Shown here piece after piece: positions 1 through 7,340 of a stretch of DNA of 64,000 nucleotides. Source of the DNA: an uncultured Bacteroidales bacterium (GTDB lineage: Bacteria > Bacteroidota > Bacteroidia > Bacteroidales > Muribaculaceae); NCBI GenBank assembly GCA_947644715.1, contig CANSAP010000003.1:62001-126000 (forward strand), read 5' to 3'. The position numbers and the translations under genes are program-made. The notes below the pieces were generated by a model. That model saw nothing but the letters and a program-made list of their open reading frames with translations. It had not been told where the DNA came from and searched no databases. Numbering within the stretch: the stretch's first letter is position 1; each line of letters starts with the position of its first letter.

Positions 1-968
1 GGCACGGCATAGTGGATATCTGTGGGTATCCCCTGCCGATGCAAATAATCGCGAAAAGCATCCCGCTCCCCGACACGCACCACATACTGATGCCACACGT
101 GGCTACACTCCGCGGCCACGACGGGCGTCAAAATCTTCGGATTGTCGATATGCGCCGAATATGCGTCAGCCACCTCTCTGCGCCGTGTGCTCTCCTCTTC
201 GAGATGCCGCAGTTTCACCCTCAGCATGGCAGCCTGCATCTCATCCATGCGGCAGTTAAATCCCTCATAGATATTATGATAGCGACGGTCGCTGCCATAG
301 TTGGCGAGCGCCCGCACGGCTCCGGCCAACTCCGCTGAATTGGTAGTCACAGCGCCGGCATCGCCGAGAGCACCTATGTTCTTGGTCGGATAGAAACTGA
401 AGGCGGCGGCATCCCCCATGGCGCCGGTGCTCACTCCGGCTTCGGTGGCTCCGATGGCCTGCGCGTTATCCTCGATGATGAGCAGACCATGCCTGTCGGC
501 AATTTCGCGGATAACCCGAGCTGCACAGGGGTGGCCATATAGGTGCACCTCCATGATAGCCCGCGTGCGGGGAGTGATAGCCCCCTTGATGCGTGTCGGG
601 TCGAGGTTGAAGGTGACAGGATCCGGCTCCACAAGCACAGGCACAAGTCCGGCATCAGTGATGGCCAGTATGGAGGCTATGTATGTGTTGGCAGCGACAA
701 TCACCTCGTCGCCGTCACGCAACATCCCCAGCTGCTTCCATGCGCGCAGAGTCAGGCGCAGAGCGTCAAGACCGTTGCTGACGGCCACTGCATAGCGCGC
801 GCCGCAACTTGCGGCCAGCTCCCGCTCAAAGGCCTCGGTTTCCGGGCCATGCAGAAACCACCCGCTGCGCACCACGCGGCTGCAGGCCTCAATCAGCTCT
901 TCGGCCAGCGGTGAGATGGTGGCTTTCAGGTCAACAAAAGGGAAAGGTTTATTCGAGGCTGCGCACAT
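1..968 (-). CDS. DegT/DnrJ/EryC1/StrS aminotransferase, partial (3' end outside window)
   Basis: PLP-dependent sugar aminotransferase, likely acting on a dTDP-3-keto-6-deoxyhexose made by the ketoisomerase encoded immediately upstream. The frame is open from an ATG at 968 to the window edge (322 codons seen), so the C-terminus is missing. Visible family signatures are PFVDLKA near the N-terminus, SNGLDALRL, the DNAQAIGA loop, and SFYPTKNIGALGDAGA with the PLP lysine at about residue 196. The ATG lies inside the end of the ketoisomerase gene (stop at 949), a 20-bp overlap that implies translational coupling. Which 3-aminosugar is made (for example Fuc3N, FdtB-like) is inference from the gene pair. 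Confidence 0.93.
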   Translation of the reverse strand, partial: MCAASNKPFPFVDLKATISPLAEELIEACSRVVRSGWFLHGPETEAFERELAASCGARYAVAVSNGLDALRLTLRAWKQLGMLRDGDEVIVAANTYIASILAITDAGLVPVLVEPDPVTFNLDPTRIKGAITPRTRAIMEVHLYGHPCAARVIREIADRHGLLIIEDNAQAIGATEAGVSTGAMGDAAAFSFYPTKNIGALGDAGAVTTNSAELAGAVRALANYGSDRRYHNIYEGFNCRMDEMQAAMLRVKLRHLEEESTRRREVADAYSAHIDNPKILTPVVAAECSHVWHQYVVRVGERDAFRDYLHRQGIPTDIHYAV

Positions 969-1368
969 ATTCGAGATACTCATCATAGTCACGTATGTAG
1001 TCCTCCTCCTCGTATGGATGCGAGGCGAGGGCGAGGGCCACACTGCCGGTGGTGAAGTCATGCATCGTATCCCAGACACCTGCCGGTATCAGCACACCCC
1101 GGTTGGCGCGGTTGAGACGCACAGTCATTTCATGCGTTCCGTCGGTCAGGCGCACGTCGAAAGAGCCGGCTATGGCCAGCAGCACAATCTCGCATTCGCG
1201 ATGGGCATGGCCGCCGCGGGTTTCGCCCCCCGGCACATCGTAGATGTAGAAGACTCGCTTGATGGAAAACGGAACGTGGCGCGCACTCTCGACAAACGAG
1301 AGGTTGCCGCGCGGATCGCATATCTTGGGAAATTCTATGATGCGAACCTTGTCAAGAAGATTTTGCAC
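949..1368 (-). CDS. fdtA: dTDP-4-keto-6-deoxyhexose 3,4-ketoisomerase (FdtA/QdtA/WxcM-like cupin)
   Basis: A 139-aa cupin of the sugar 3,4-ketoisomerase family, which moves the keto group of a dTDP-4-keto-6-deoxyhexose from C4 to C3. The RGGHAHRE motif (about residues 52-59) is the conserved active-site signature. PRGNLSF near residue 19 and the IPAGVWDTMHDF strand are also typical. The length matches single-domain family members. It lies directly upstream of, and overlaps, the DegT aminotransferase, giving the two-step route to a 3-amino-3,6-dideoxyhexose used in surface polysaccharide. FdtA versus QdtA specificity cannot be decided from sequence by eye. Confidence 0.88.
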   Translation of the reverse strand: MQNLLDKVRIIEFPKICDPRGNLSFVESARHVPFSIKRVFYIYDVPGGETRGGHAHRECEIVLLAIAGSFDVRLTDGTHEMTVRLNRANRGVLIPAGVWDTMHDFTTGSVALALASHPYEEEDYIRDYDEYLEYVRSLE

Positions 1369-1378
1369 GGTAAACAGA

Positions 1379-1442
1379 TAAAAACGGACTCCGCACGCGC
1401 GCCCCGGGAATTTTGCCTGTGGCTCCGGGCGCGTGCGTGCGG
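1379..1442 (-). terminator. Rho-independent terminator downstream of hpf
   Basis: Two GC-rich arms (1391-1409 and 1424-1442) pair almost fully around a 14-nt loop. On the minus strand the stem is followed by a short T run (A run at 1380-1384). It closes the rpsU-xerC-hpf transcript and separates it from the dTDP-sugar genes. Confidence 0.8.
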
Positions 1443-1454
1443 ATAAATGCGGTA

Positions 1455-1748
1455 TTACTTGTGAGCCTTAGCCTTCTCCAGAGGCTTTTCCAGAGCATCG
1501 AGAGCGAGGTCGATGGCCTCCTCAAAGCTGTCGGCGGTTTTGGATGCGAAGAGGTCGGCGGCGGGGGGCACGAGCAGCTTGATGGCAGCCTCCTTATTCA
1601 TGGCGGTCTCAGGCTTAACCACTTTCAGCGTGACTTCCACTTCCGTGATAGCTTCAAAGCGGCGGGTGATTTTGTCAATCTTCTTGTTGATGAAGGCCAC
1701 AAGGCGGTCATTGATGTCGAAATGAATGGCTTTGATTTTTACTTCCAT
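1455..1748 (-). CDS. hpf: Ribosome hibernation-promoting factor, short form (HPF/RaiA family)
   Basis: A 97-aa protein with the HPF/RaiA fold pattern. It opens with MEVKIKAIHFDINDRL, continues with KIDKITRRFEAIT, and has an acidic-basic helix near the end (FEEAIDLALDALEKPLEK). The family binds the 30S subunit at the mRNA/tRNA channel and stabilises inactive ribosomes. The length fits the short form, without the dimerisation tail of long HPF. It follows the recombinase gene by 5 bp, in the order rpsU, recombinase, hpf known from Bacteroidales. Confidence 0.9.
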   Translation of the reverse strand: MEVKIKAIHFDINDRLVAFINKKIDKITRRFEAITEVEVTLKVVKPETAMNKEAAIKLLVPPAADLFASKTADSFEEAIDLALDALEKPLEKAKAHK

Positions 1749-1753
1749 GGTGA

Positions 1754-2647
1754 TTACTTTTTTGAGGCTCGGGGATGAGCCAGTTGATAATTATGTTGTA
1801 ACTCGCTGAAAGAGAGATGTGTGTAGATTTGAGTCGTTGCCAGCGAAGAGTGTCCGAGCAGTTCCTTCACCGAGTCGAGGCGGGCATCATGGCGAAGCAT
1901 GGCCGTTGCGAAGGAGTGGCGCAGCACGTGAGGGGTCTTCCTGGAGGTCGAGGTCTGTGCGAGCTGTACCTTTACAATGCGCGACAGCGCTTGATTGTTC
2001 AGCGGCAGCCCGACATCCGAGAGCATAAAAGCATCGGTGGTCGGCGCCGGACGCAGGTCAGCACAAAGCCTCAGATACTTGCGTATGTGGCCACACACCT
2101 GCGGAGCCAAAGGGATGAGGCGCTGCTTGTTGCGCTTGCCGGTGATTTTCATCTCCCCCTTCGTCAAATCAACATCGCTGCGGCGCAACGCCAGCAGCTC
2201 GGAGCGACGGATGCCGGTGGTGTAAAGAATCTCTATAATGAGCTTGTCACGAAAGAGAGGGAACTCTTCAGTATCAAACTCCTCGGGGAGAAGAATCTGC
2301 TCCATCTCCTGTTCTCTGACAAACACGGGCAACGGCTGAGGCAAGCGGGGCAGAGGCAGGTCGGCAGCCGGATTGCGCTCAATCAGGCCCCCCTTGCGCA
2401 GGTAATGAAACAGGGCGCGGGCAGCCAGGGTTCGCCGGCGCAGGGTGCGGGGCGAGAGCCCTTGGGCAGCCTGTGCGGCTATCCAGGCACGCAGGTCGTT
2501 GAGCGTCACGGTCTCCGGCCGGAACGGCTCCCCGCTGTCTCCGGTCAGGAATCGGGCAAGATTCTCAAGGTCAGAGGCATAAGCGCAAACGGTGTGAGCC
2601 GAATAATTCAGCTCACACCGTATGTATGTCAAAAACCTATCTATCAT
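1754..2647 (-). CDS. xerC: Tyrosine recombinase, XerC/XerD type
   Basis: A 297-aa tyrosine recombinase with an N-terminal SAM-like core-binding domain (about 1-90) and a C-terminal catalytic domain. The catalytic set is complete: R147 in GIRRSEL, K171 in ITGKRNKQR, H240 and R243 in HVLRHSFA, H266 in LGHSSLATTQ and Y275 in IYTH. The family resolves chromosome dimers at dif. The setting between rpsU and hpf is a housekeeping context, so it is more likely the Xer housekeeping protein than a phage or island integrase. XerC versus XerD cannot be settled from this copy alone. Confidence 0.88.
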   Translation of the reverse strand: MIDRFLTYIRCELNYSAHTVCAYASDLENLARFLTGDSGEPFRPETVTLNDLRAWIAAQAAQGLSPRTLRRRTLAARALFHYLRKGGLIERNPAADLPLPRLPQPLPVFVREQEMEQILLPEEFDTEEFPLFRDKLIIEILYTTGIRRSELLALRRSDVDLTKGEMKITGKRNKQRLIPLAPQVCGHIRKYLRLCADLRPAPTTDAFMLSDVGLPLNNQALSRIVKVQLAQTSTSRKTPHVLRHSFATAMLRHDARLDSVKELLGHSSLATTQIYTHLSFSELQHNYQLAHPRASKK

Positions 2648-2825
2648 GCTTGTCGCCGTTCAGCGTGATTCCTTACGGAAAACGCAGGTTATACAGCGCG
2701 AAGATAGGCAAAAAAATCGGTATGTCAAAATAAAACTGTCAAAAAACAGATTTTTTCAATTCGCGCCGACTATGCGCGAATCCACACTCCACCCTCACAG
2801 GCGCAGCGCGACTCTGCTGATTGAC

Positions 2826-3017
2826 TTACTCTTCGTTCTGGCGCAGGTGCTGCACGTAAACCGCCTTCATCATCTTCTTGCGGTTGGCAACAGAGGGTTT
2901 CTCGAACGCCTGGCGGCTGCGGAGTTCCTTTACAACGCCGGTACGCTCGTATTTACGCTTGAACTTCTTGAGAGCCTTTTCGATGTTTTCGCCCTCTTTG
3001 ACTTGTACGATAATCAT
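2826..3017 (-). CDS. rpsU: 30S ribosomal protein S21
   Basis: A 63-aa basic protein starting MIIVQVKEGENIEKALKKFK, with the S21 pattern GVVKELRSRQAFEKPS. It is a small-subunit protein near the mRNA exit platform. It is the first gene of the rpsU-xerC-hpf cluster, behind a well-formed promoter at 3105-3135. The 180-bp gap to the recombinase gene may allow partial independent expression. Confidence 0.95.
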   Translation of the reverse strand: MIIVQVKEGENIEKALKKFKRKYERTGVVKELRSRQAFEKPSVANRKKMMKAVYVQHLRQNEE

Positions 3018-3104
3018 GTTTTATGTGTTGTAATTTAGAATTTTATGCGTTTACTATAAGCAAACGGCGTACATCAATGGCTGACGCGCGCACATTTAGC
3101 GGTG

Positions 3105-3135
3105 CAAAATTACAAAACAATCCTCAATCCACAAA
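3105..3135 (-). promoter_or_regulatory. Bacteroidetes-type promoter of rpsU
   Basis: Read on the minus strand, TTTG (3135-3132) is followed after 19 nt by TAATTTTG (3112-3105), matching TTTG-N19-TAnnTTTG. It gives a leader of roughly 80 nt before rpsU. Confidence 0.8.
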
Positions 3136-3283
3136 ATTTCACGGACTTTTTCCCGATTTTTTTATTTCTTCATCCTGATTATTCTCCAATCCAAGCAGCC
3201 TCCGCCCCCTGTTTTGAAGCCGGCCCGAGTCAATATTTTCCGGAAAACGGGCGGGAGGGTGCGCACGTCTCACATTTTTTTCG

Positions 3284-3291
3284 TAATTTTG
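3284..3291 (+). promoter_or_regulatory. -7 box of the pyrE promoter
   Basis: TAATTTTG matches the Bacteroidetes -7 consensus TAnnTTTG. The upstream region is T-rich (CATTTTTTT) instead of a clear TTTG. The expected leader to pyrE is about 100 nt. Confidence 0.65.
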
Positions 3292-3396
3292 CAAACTTAA
3301 AAGGGCACATCCCGTAAAGGCTTGCGGCATCCTCCGCTCCTCTGCGGTGCTTATCCCGCCTCTTTACAGCATATTAACCGTTAAAAATATAAGAAA

Positions 3397-4050
3397 ATGA
3401 AAAGCCCTGACCGTCAATTAGCAGAAAAACTGCTCCAGATTAGCGCAATCAAGCTCCAGCCCAACAACCCCTTCACTTGGGCATCAGGCTGGAATTCTCC
3501 TATATATACAGACAACCGTAAAACCCTCTCCTATCCCGATATCCGCTCCTTTATCAAGGTGGAACTCAGCCGCATCATCCTTGAGAACTTCCCCGAAGCC
3601 GAGGCTATTGCCGGCGTGGCTACCGGTGCCATCGCCATGGGTGCTCTCGTGGCCGACACGCTGGGCCTCCCCTATGTTTATGTGCGCTCCACTCCCAAGG
3701 ACCACGGCCTCGAGAATCTGATTGAAGGCAACCTGAAGCCCGGCCAGAAAGTAGTCGTAATCGAAGACCTCGTCAGCACCGGCGGCTCCTCCCTGAAAGC
3801 CGTTGAGGCCATCCGCGCCGCCGCTTGCGAAGTGCTCGGCATGTGCGCAATGTTCAGCTATGAGTTCCCCGTGTCAGTAAAGCGCTTCCGCGACGCAAAC
3901 GTGCAGCTCATCACCCTCTCCAACTACTCCGCAATGCTGGAGGCTGCCCTCGACACCAACTATATTCAGGAAAGCGAGCTGGAAACCCTCCGCGAATGGC
4001 GCAAAGACCCCGCTAACTGGGTGCCCGCCTCCAACAACGTCAACGCTTAA
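3397..4050 (+). CDS. pyrE: Orotate phosphoribosyltransferase
   Basis: A 217-aa enzyme that joins orotate and PRPP to give OMP in de novo pyrimidine synthesis. The PRPP-binding loop VIEDLVSTGGSS is at about 121-132. The N-terminal FTWASGWNSPIYTDNR segment and the RSTPKDHG flexible loop region (about 97-104) are typical of the family. It is first in a tightly packed plus-strand run (next start 6 bp on) ending with the gene at 5658. Confidence 0.97.
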   Translation: MKSPDRQLAEKLLQISAIKLQPNNPFTWASGWNSPIYTDNRKTLSYPDIRSFIKVELSRIILENFPEAEAIAGVATGAIAMGALVADTLGLPYVYVRSTPKDHGLENLIEGNLKPGQKVVVIEDLVSTGGSSLKAVEAIRAAACEVLGMCAMFSYEFPVSVKRFRDANVQLITLSNYSAMLEAALDTNYIQESELETLREWRKDPANWVPASNNVNA

Positions 4051-4056
4051 CGGAAG

Positions 4057-4494
4057 ATGGCATCAGAATTCAAGAGCCGCGAGGTGACGCTTCAGGCACC
4101 CATCGAGCGCATTTACTCGCGCATGAGCAATCCCGAGAATCTGCGCACCCTGCTGGAGAATGCGCCTGAAGACCGCATCCCGGCCGACAAGCTCGAACAG
4201 CTCAAGAAAATCATAATCACCCCCGACAGCATAACGCTGCCCGGAGGCCCCACAGGCGCTGTCACACTGCGCCTCGACCACTGTGAGGAGCCGACACTCG
4301 TGCGCCTCAAAGCTGCCGACCTCCCCATCGACATCATCCTGGAGCTGCACCTCAAAGCCCTCTCCCCGGAGAGCACCGAGGCGCAATGCATCATCAAGGC
4401 GGATGTGCCGATGATGCTCCGCCCCATGGTGAAGGGTCCGCTGCAGCAGGTGGCCGACAAGGTTGTGGAGCTCATGGCAGGCATACCATTCTGA
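4057..4494 (+). CDS. SRPBCC (START-like) family protein
   Basis: A 145-aa soluble protein with the SRPBCC/polyketide cyclase-like layout: a start like SREVTLQAPIERIYSRMSNPENL, a beta-rich middle (ITLPGGPTGAVTLRL), and a long C-terminal helix (LQQVADKVVELMAGIPF). The family makes a helix-grip fold with a hydrophobic pocket; the ligand here is unknown. It is 6 bp from pyrE, and the next gene begins 1 bp after its stop, so co-transcription is likely. No catalytic residues can be assigned. Confidence 0.75.
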   Translation: MASEFKSREVTLQAPIERIYSRMSNPENLRTLLENAPEDRIPADKLEQLKKIIITPDSITLPGGPTGAVTLRLDHCEEPTLVRLKAADLPIDIILELHLKALSPESTEAQCIIKADVPMMLRPMVKGPLQQVADKVVELMAGIPF

Positions 4495-4495
4495 C

Positions 4496-5020
4496 ATGAA
4501 AACTCTCAGCCGGATCATATCAGCAGCCGCGGCTCTCGCGGTGCTCTCGGGAGCGGGAGCGTGCAGCAACGAGCTGGACGACACCCGCATCCCGGCCTTC
4601 AACGTGCAGATTAATCTGGCTAACCCGGGGCTGTGGAACATCTACGGCGTGCATGGTTACGGCGACAATGTCTCCTTCATCCGCGACCAGCGCACCCCGG
4701 CATCCTTCCCCTTCACCGAAACCACCTACACCGGCTACGGGGGCGTGCTCCTCATCATGGGCATGAACCCCTTCGAGGCAGGCGCCGTCACCCCGCTTGC
4801 CTACGACCTTAGCTGCCCGGTGGAATGTCAACCCTCGATTCGTGTCTACATCGACCCGGCCAACTACGATGCCGTCTGTCCCGTCTGCGGCTCACATTAT
4901 GATGTGACGATGGCCGCCGGAGCACCCATCTCCGGCCCCGCCCTAACCGGCTCGGTGAAATACGGACTTCAACGCTACAACGCCTGGCCGCAGAATGGCG
5001 GCTACATGATTACCCGCTGA
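4496..5020 (+). CDS. Rieske-like lipoprotein with four cysteines in place of the Cys/His set
   Basis: A 174-aa exported protein. The start was chosen at 4496 because the hydrophobic signal and cysteine (ISAAAALAVLSGAGAC, C23) follow directly; a longer reading overlaps the upstream gene. The C-terminal half resembles the second Rieske cluster loop and following strand (CPVCGSHYD, then GAPISGPA, then LQRY). Both histidine ligands are replaced: the pairs are C107-x3-C111 and C128-xx-C131. It may bind iron-sulfur or zinc with four thiolates, or keep only the fold. Its TGA overlaps the ATG of the LysE gene. The function is unknown. Confidence 0.7.
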   Translation: MKTLSRIISAAAALAVLSGAGACSNELDDTRIPAFNVQINLANPGLWNIYGVHGYGDNVSFIRDQRTPASFPFTETTYTGYGGVLLIMGMNPFEAGAVTPLAYDLSCPVECQPSIRVYIDPANYDAVCPVCGSHYDVTMAAGAPISGPALTGSVKYGLQRYNAWPQNGGYMITR

Positions 5021-5661
5021 TGGAAATGCTTCTGTACACCATATTGCGTGCCCTCGTTGTGGGCATCGTCATCTCGGCTCCCATGGGACCCGTGGGTGTA
5101 CTCTGCATTCAGCGCACCCTCAACCGCGGACGCCTCGCCGGATTCTACACCGGTGTCGGCGCCGCCATCTCCGACTTCTGTTATTGTCTGCTCACCTGCT
5201 TCGGCCTCTCGCTCATAGAGGACCTCATCACCCGCAACCAGACAATAATCCAGCTCGTCGGTTCGCTCGTGCTCGTCGGATTCGGCATCTACCTCTTCCG
5301 CAAGAAGCCGGTGCCGGGCATCAAAAACGACCTCTCCTCCGGAGCCTCCCCAAAGAACGACATCCTGACCGGCTTCCTGTTCACGGCCAGCAACCCCCTG
5401 ATAATCTTCCTGATAATAGGTGTGTTTGCCCGGCTGAACTTCCTTGAGGCAGGCATGGTTTGGTATCATTATGTGGCCGGATTCATCTTCATTATCCTCG
5501 GCGCGCTGCTATGGTGGTGGGGCACCACATGGTGTGTCAACAAAGTGCGCGCCCACTTCAACCTGCGCTCCATGTGGCTGATTAACCGAATCACCGGCAC
5601 CATCATCCTCATCTTCGCTTTCGTCGGGATACTCACCTCTCTCAAAGCCATGTTGGCATGA
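5020..5661 (+). CDS. LysE family exporter
   Basis: A 213-aa integral membrane protein with about six hydrophobic segments and the LysE/RhtB-type N-terminal motif GPVGVLCIQRTLNRGRLAGFY. A second conserved stretch, FTASNPLIIFLIIG, lies mid-protein. The family exports amino acids or related small molecules; the substrate cannot be read from sequence. It overlaps both neighbours (TGATG on entry, ATGA on exit), so it is translationally coupled in the pyrE run. Confidence 0.85.
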   Translation: MEMLLYTILRALVVGIVISAPMGPVGVLCIQRTLNRGRLAGFYTGVGAAISDFCYCLLTCFGLSLIEDLITRNQTIIQLVGSLVLVGFGIYLFRKKPVPGIKNDLSSGASPKNDILTGFLFTASNPLIIFLIIGVFARLNFLEAGMVWYHYVAGFIFIILGALLWWWGTTWCVNKVRAHFNLRSMWLINRITGTIILIFAFVGILTSLKAMLA

Positions 5662-6800
5662 CCTCCGCCCGGCACATTGCAGTTCTGTTGACCTGCCTTC
5701 TCGCGGCTCTGCCTCTTCGGGCGGAGCATCTTTATTTTGATGCCACCTCCGGATTCGGCACCCTTGGAAGCGGAGAATATATCATCCTGAAAGCTGACCG
5801 CGCCCCCGCCCCGGCACGATTCCTGACCATTCCTCGCTCGCAAGACAACGAGCTGACTGTCATCACGCAGATTATCAACAGGAAAGGGGGACCGAGCGAC
5901 ACAGGCACCTTCCGCGACCCATCAGGTAAACGACAAATCGCCTCCCGCCCCGGGCTGACGCTGCTCCTCGTCAACGAAGCGGCCGACACAATGCGCATCC
6001 ATGTCAGCTCCCGACCCCTCCCGCCAAACGACTTGGCCACCCGCGAAGCATTCATGGCGAGCGCCGAACTGCAGGGCTACCCCCTCCCGCCCGAAACAGA
6101 GCAACCCCTGCTTACCCCTGACCGCCACCCGGCCGGCCACGACTCCCCCTTCCATTCCGGCAAGCCCGCCTGCATCACCCTCAGGGTCAACCCGGAAGAC
6201 CGGCGCAGTCGCCTCCAACTGTTTGAGGGTGACGAGACGCCGCAGCTCATTTGGGAAAGCGGCATGACTCAGGAACTGTCTGATTTCCTTTCCTCGCAGA
6301 TACGCGAAGTGGGCTTCGGGGCCATGCCGGGAGGCGAACTCCGCCTGCTCCGAGCCTGCATCTCAACCTTCGATGCCATTGACGATGAACTGCTTACCGC
6401 CCATGATGCCGACTCTGTCAAGACCCGTCTGACCACCTCGCGCGACCCCATGGAGGGCTATTGGGAGCTGCTCGACTATACCACCGACGACACTCTGCTC
6501 CGCTCCGGAGGCCGCTATATCTGCGCCTTGATAGCCGACTCCCGGGGTGGCTACAAACTCATCTACCTGAGCGGAGCCGAGCGCAACGATGCCCGCTGGA
6601 CCTTCGGCCGCATCAAAGCCCGCATGAGCCCCACTCGCCTGCCGAGCGCGTTTAGAGCCACATGGTATGACGCTGACGGTCAGAGCATTGACCCTGATTG
6701 CGAAATCAGAATCGACACTCCGCGCATCCTCTCAGTTCAGTTCCCGCACCTCGGTTCAACCCTGAGAATGCACAAAATTCCCCCTCCCGAACTTTTTTAG
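5658..6800 (+). CDS. Exported protein of unknown function
   Basis: A 380-aa protein with a signal peptide (MTSARHIAVLLTCLLAALPLRA) and no lipobox cysteine, so likely periplasmic. I do not recognise a family. It is rich in short beta-type segments and charged loops, with no clear catalytic motif; a mid-protein segment reads CITLRVNPEDRRSRLQLFEG. The ATG overlaps the LysE stop (ATGA), and it is the last gene of the pyrE-led run. The next gene, dut, has its own promoter. Confidence 0.75.
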   Translation: MTSARHIAVLLTCLLAALPLRAEHLYFDATSGFGTLGSGEYIILKADRAPAPARFLTIPRSQDNELTVITQIINRKGGPSDTGTFRDPSGKRQIASRPGLTLLLVNEAADTMRIHVSSRPLPPNDLATREAFMASAELQGYPLPPETEQPLLTPDRHPAGHDSPFHSGKPACITLRVNPEDRRSRLQLFEGDETPQLIWESGMTQELSDFLSSQIREVGFGAMPGGELRLLRACISTFDAIDDELLTAHDADSVKTRLTTSRDPMEGYWELLDYTTDDTLLRSGGRYICALIADSRGGYKLIYLSGAERNDARWTFGRIKARMSPTRLPSAFRATWYDADGQSIDPDCEIRIDTPRILSVQFPHLGSTLRMHKIPPPELF

Positions 6801-6801
6801 C

Positions 6802-6832
6802 TTGCTTTTTTGTTATATAATAGCTACCTTTG
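6802..6832 (+). promoter_or_regulatory. Promoter of dut
   Basis: The -7 box TACCTTTG is at 6825-6832. A weaker TTG at 6802-6804, 20 nt upstream, may be the -33 element. The leader is about 45 nt. Confidence 0.65.
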
Positions 6833-6884
6833 TAGTTCATTCTCCAAATATCCATAATAACGTCTCTCTTCCGAACATATAAAC

Positions 6885-7331
6885 ATGTCACCCATCAAGG
6901 TTCAATTAATAAACAAAAGCGGCAATCCTGCTCCGGCTTACGCCACAATGCAAAGTGCCGGCATGGATGTACGCGCCCATCTGCCGGAAGGCTCCCTGAC
7001 TCTCGCTCCCGGTGAACGTCGCCTTATCCCCACCGGGCTTTACATGGCTATTCCAGAGGGTTATGAATGCCAGGTGCGCCCCCGCTCCGGGCTGGCTCTG
7101 AAACATGGAGTGACCGTGCTCAACACCCCCGGCACCATTGATGCCGACTATCGCGGAGAGGTGGGAATCATACTCATTAACCTCGGCCAAAGTCCGTTTG
7201 AAATAGCCGATGGCGAACGCATCGCCCAACTCGTCTTTGCCCCCTGCATTCAGGTCGGTTTTGAAGTTGTGGAGAGCCTCCCCTCCACCGACCGTGGAGA
7301 GGGTGGCTTCGGCCATTCCGGCACAAAATAG
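6885..7331 (+). CDS. dut: dUTP diphosphatase
   Basis: A 148-aa homotrimeric dUTPase subunit that hydrolyses dUTP to dUMP and PPi. The motifs are in order: AGMDVRA (25-31), [10 protein letters not shown] (66-75), [13 protein letters not shown] (80-92, with the catalytic Asp) and the C-terminal [10 protein letters not shown] (137-146) that closes the active site. The length is normal. It leads a plus-strand group with the TPR and DUF4292 genes, 9 bp before the TPR gene. Confidence 0.97.
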   Translation: MSPIKVQLINKSGNPAPAYATMQSAGMDVRAHLPEGSLTLAPGERRLIPTGLYMAIPEGYECQVRPRSGLALKHGVTVLNTPGTIDADYRGEVGIILINLGQSPFEIADGERIAQLVFAPCIQVGFEVVESLPSTDRGEGGFGHSGTK

Positions 7332-7340
7332 CATAACCCT

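Larger units (their letters stand above)
3018..3396. other. Divergent intergenic region between rpsU and pyrE
   Basis: A 379-bp gap without a convincing gene. It holds the leftward rpsU promoter and the rightward pyrE promoter, listed separately, with AT-rich sequence in between. No RNA gene or riboswitch was recognised. Confidence 0.7.

Noticed and set aside
1754-2647. Integrase of a mobile island
   Set aside because: The tyrosine recombinase lies between rpsU and hpf, a housekeeping setting, with no attachment-site duplication or cargo genes.
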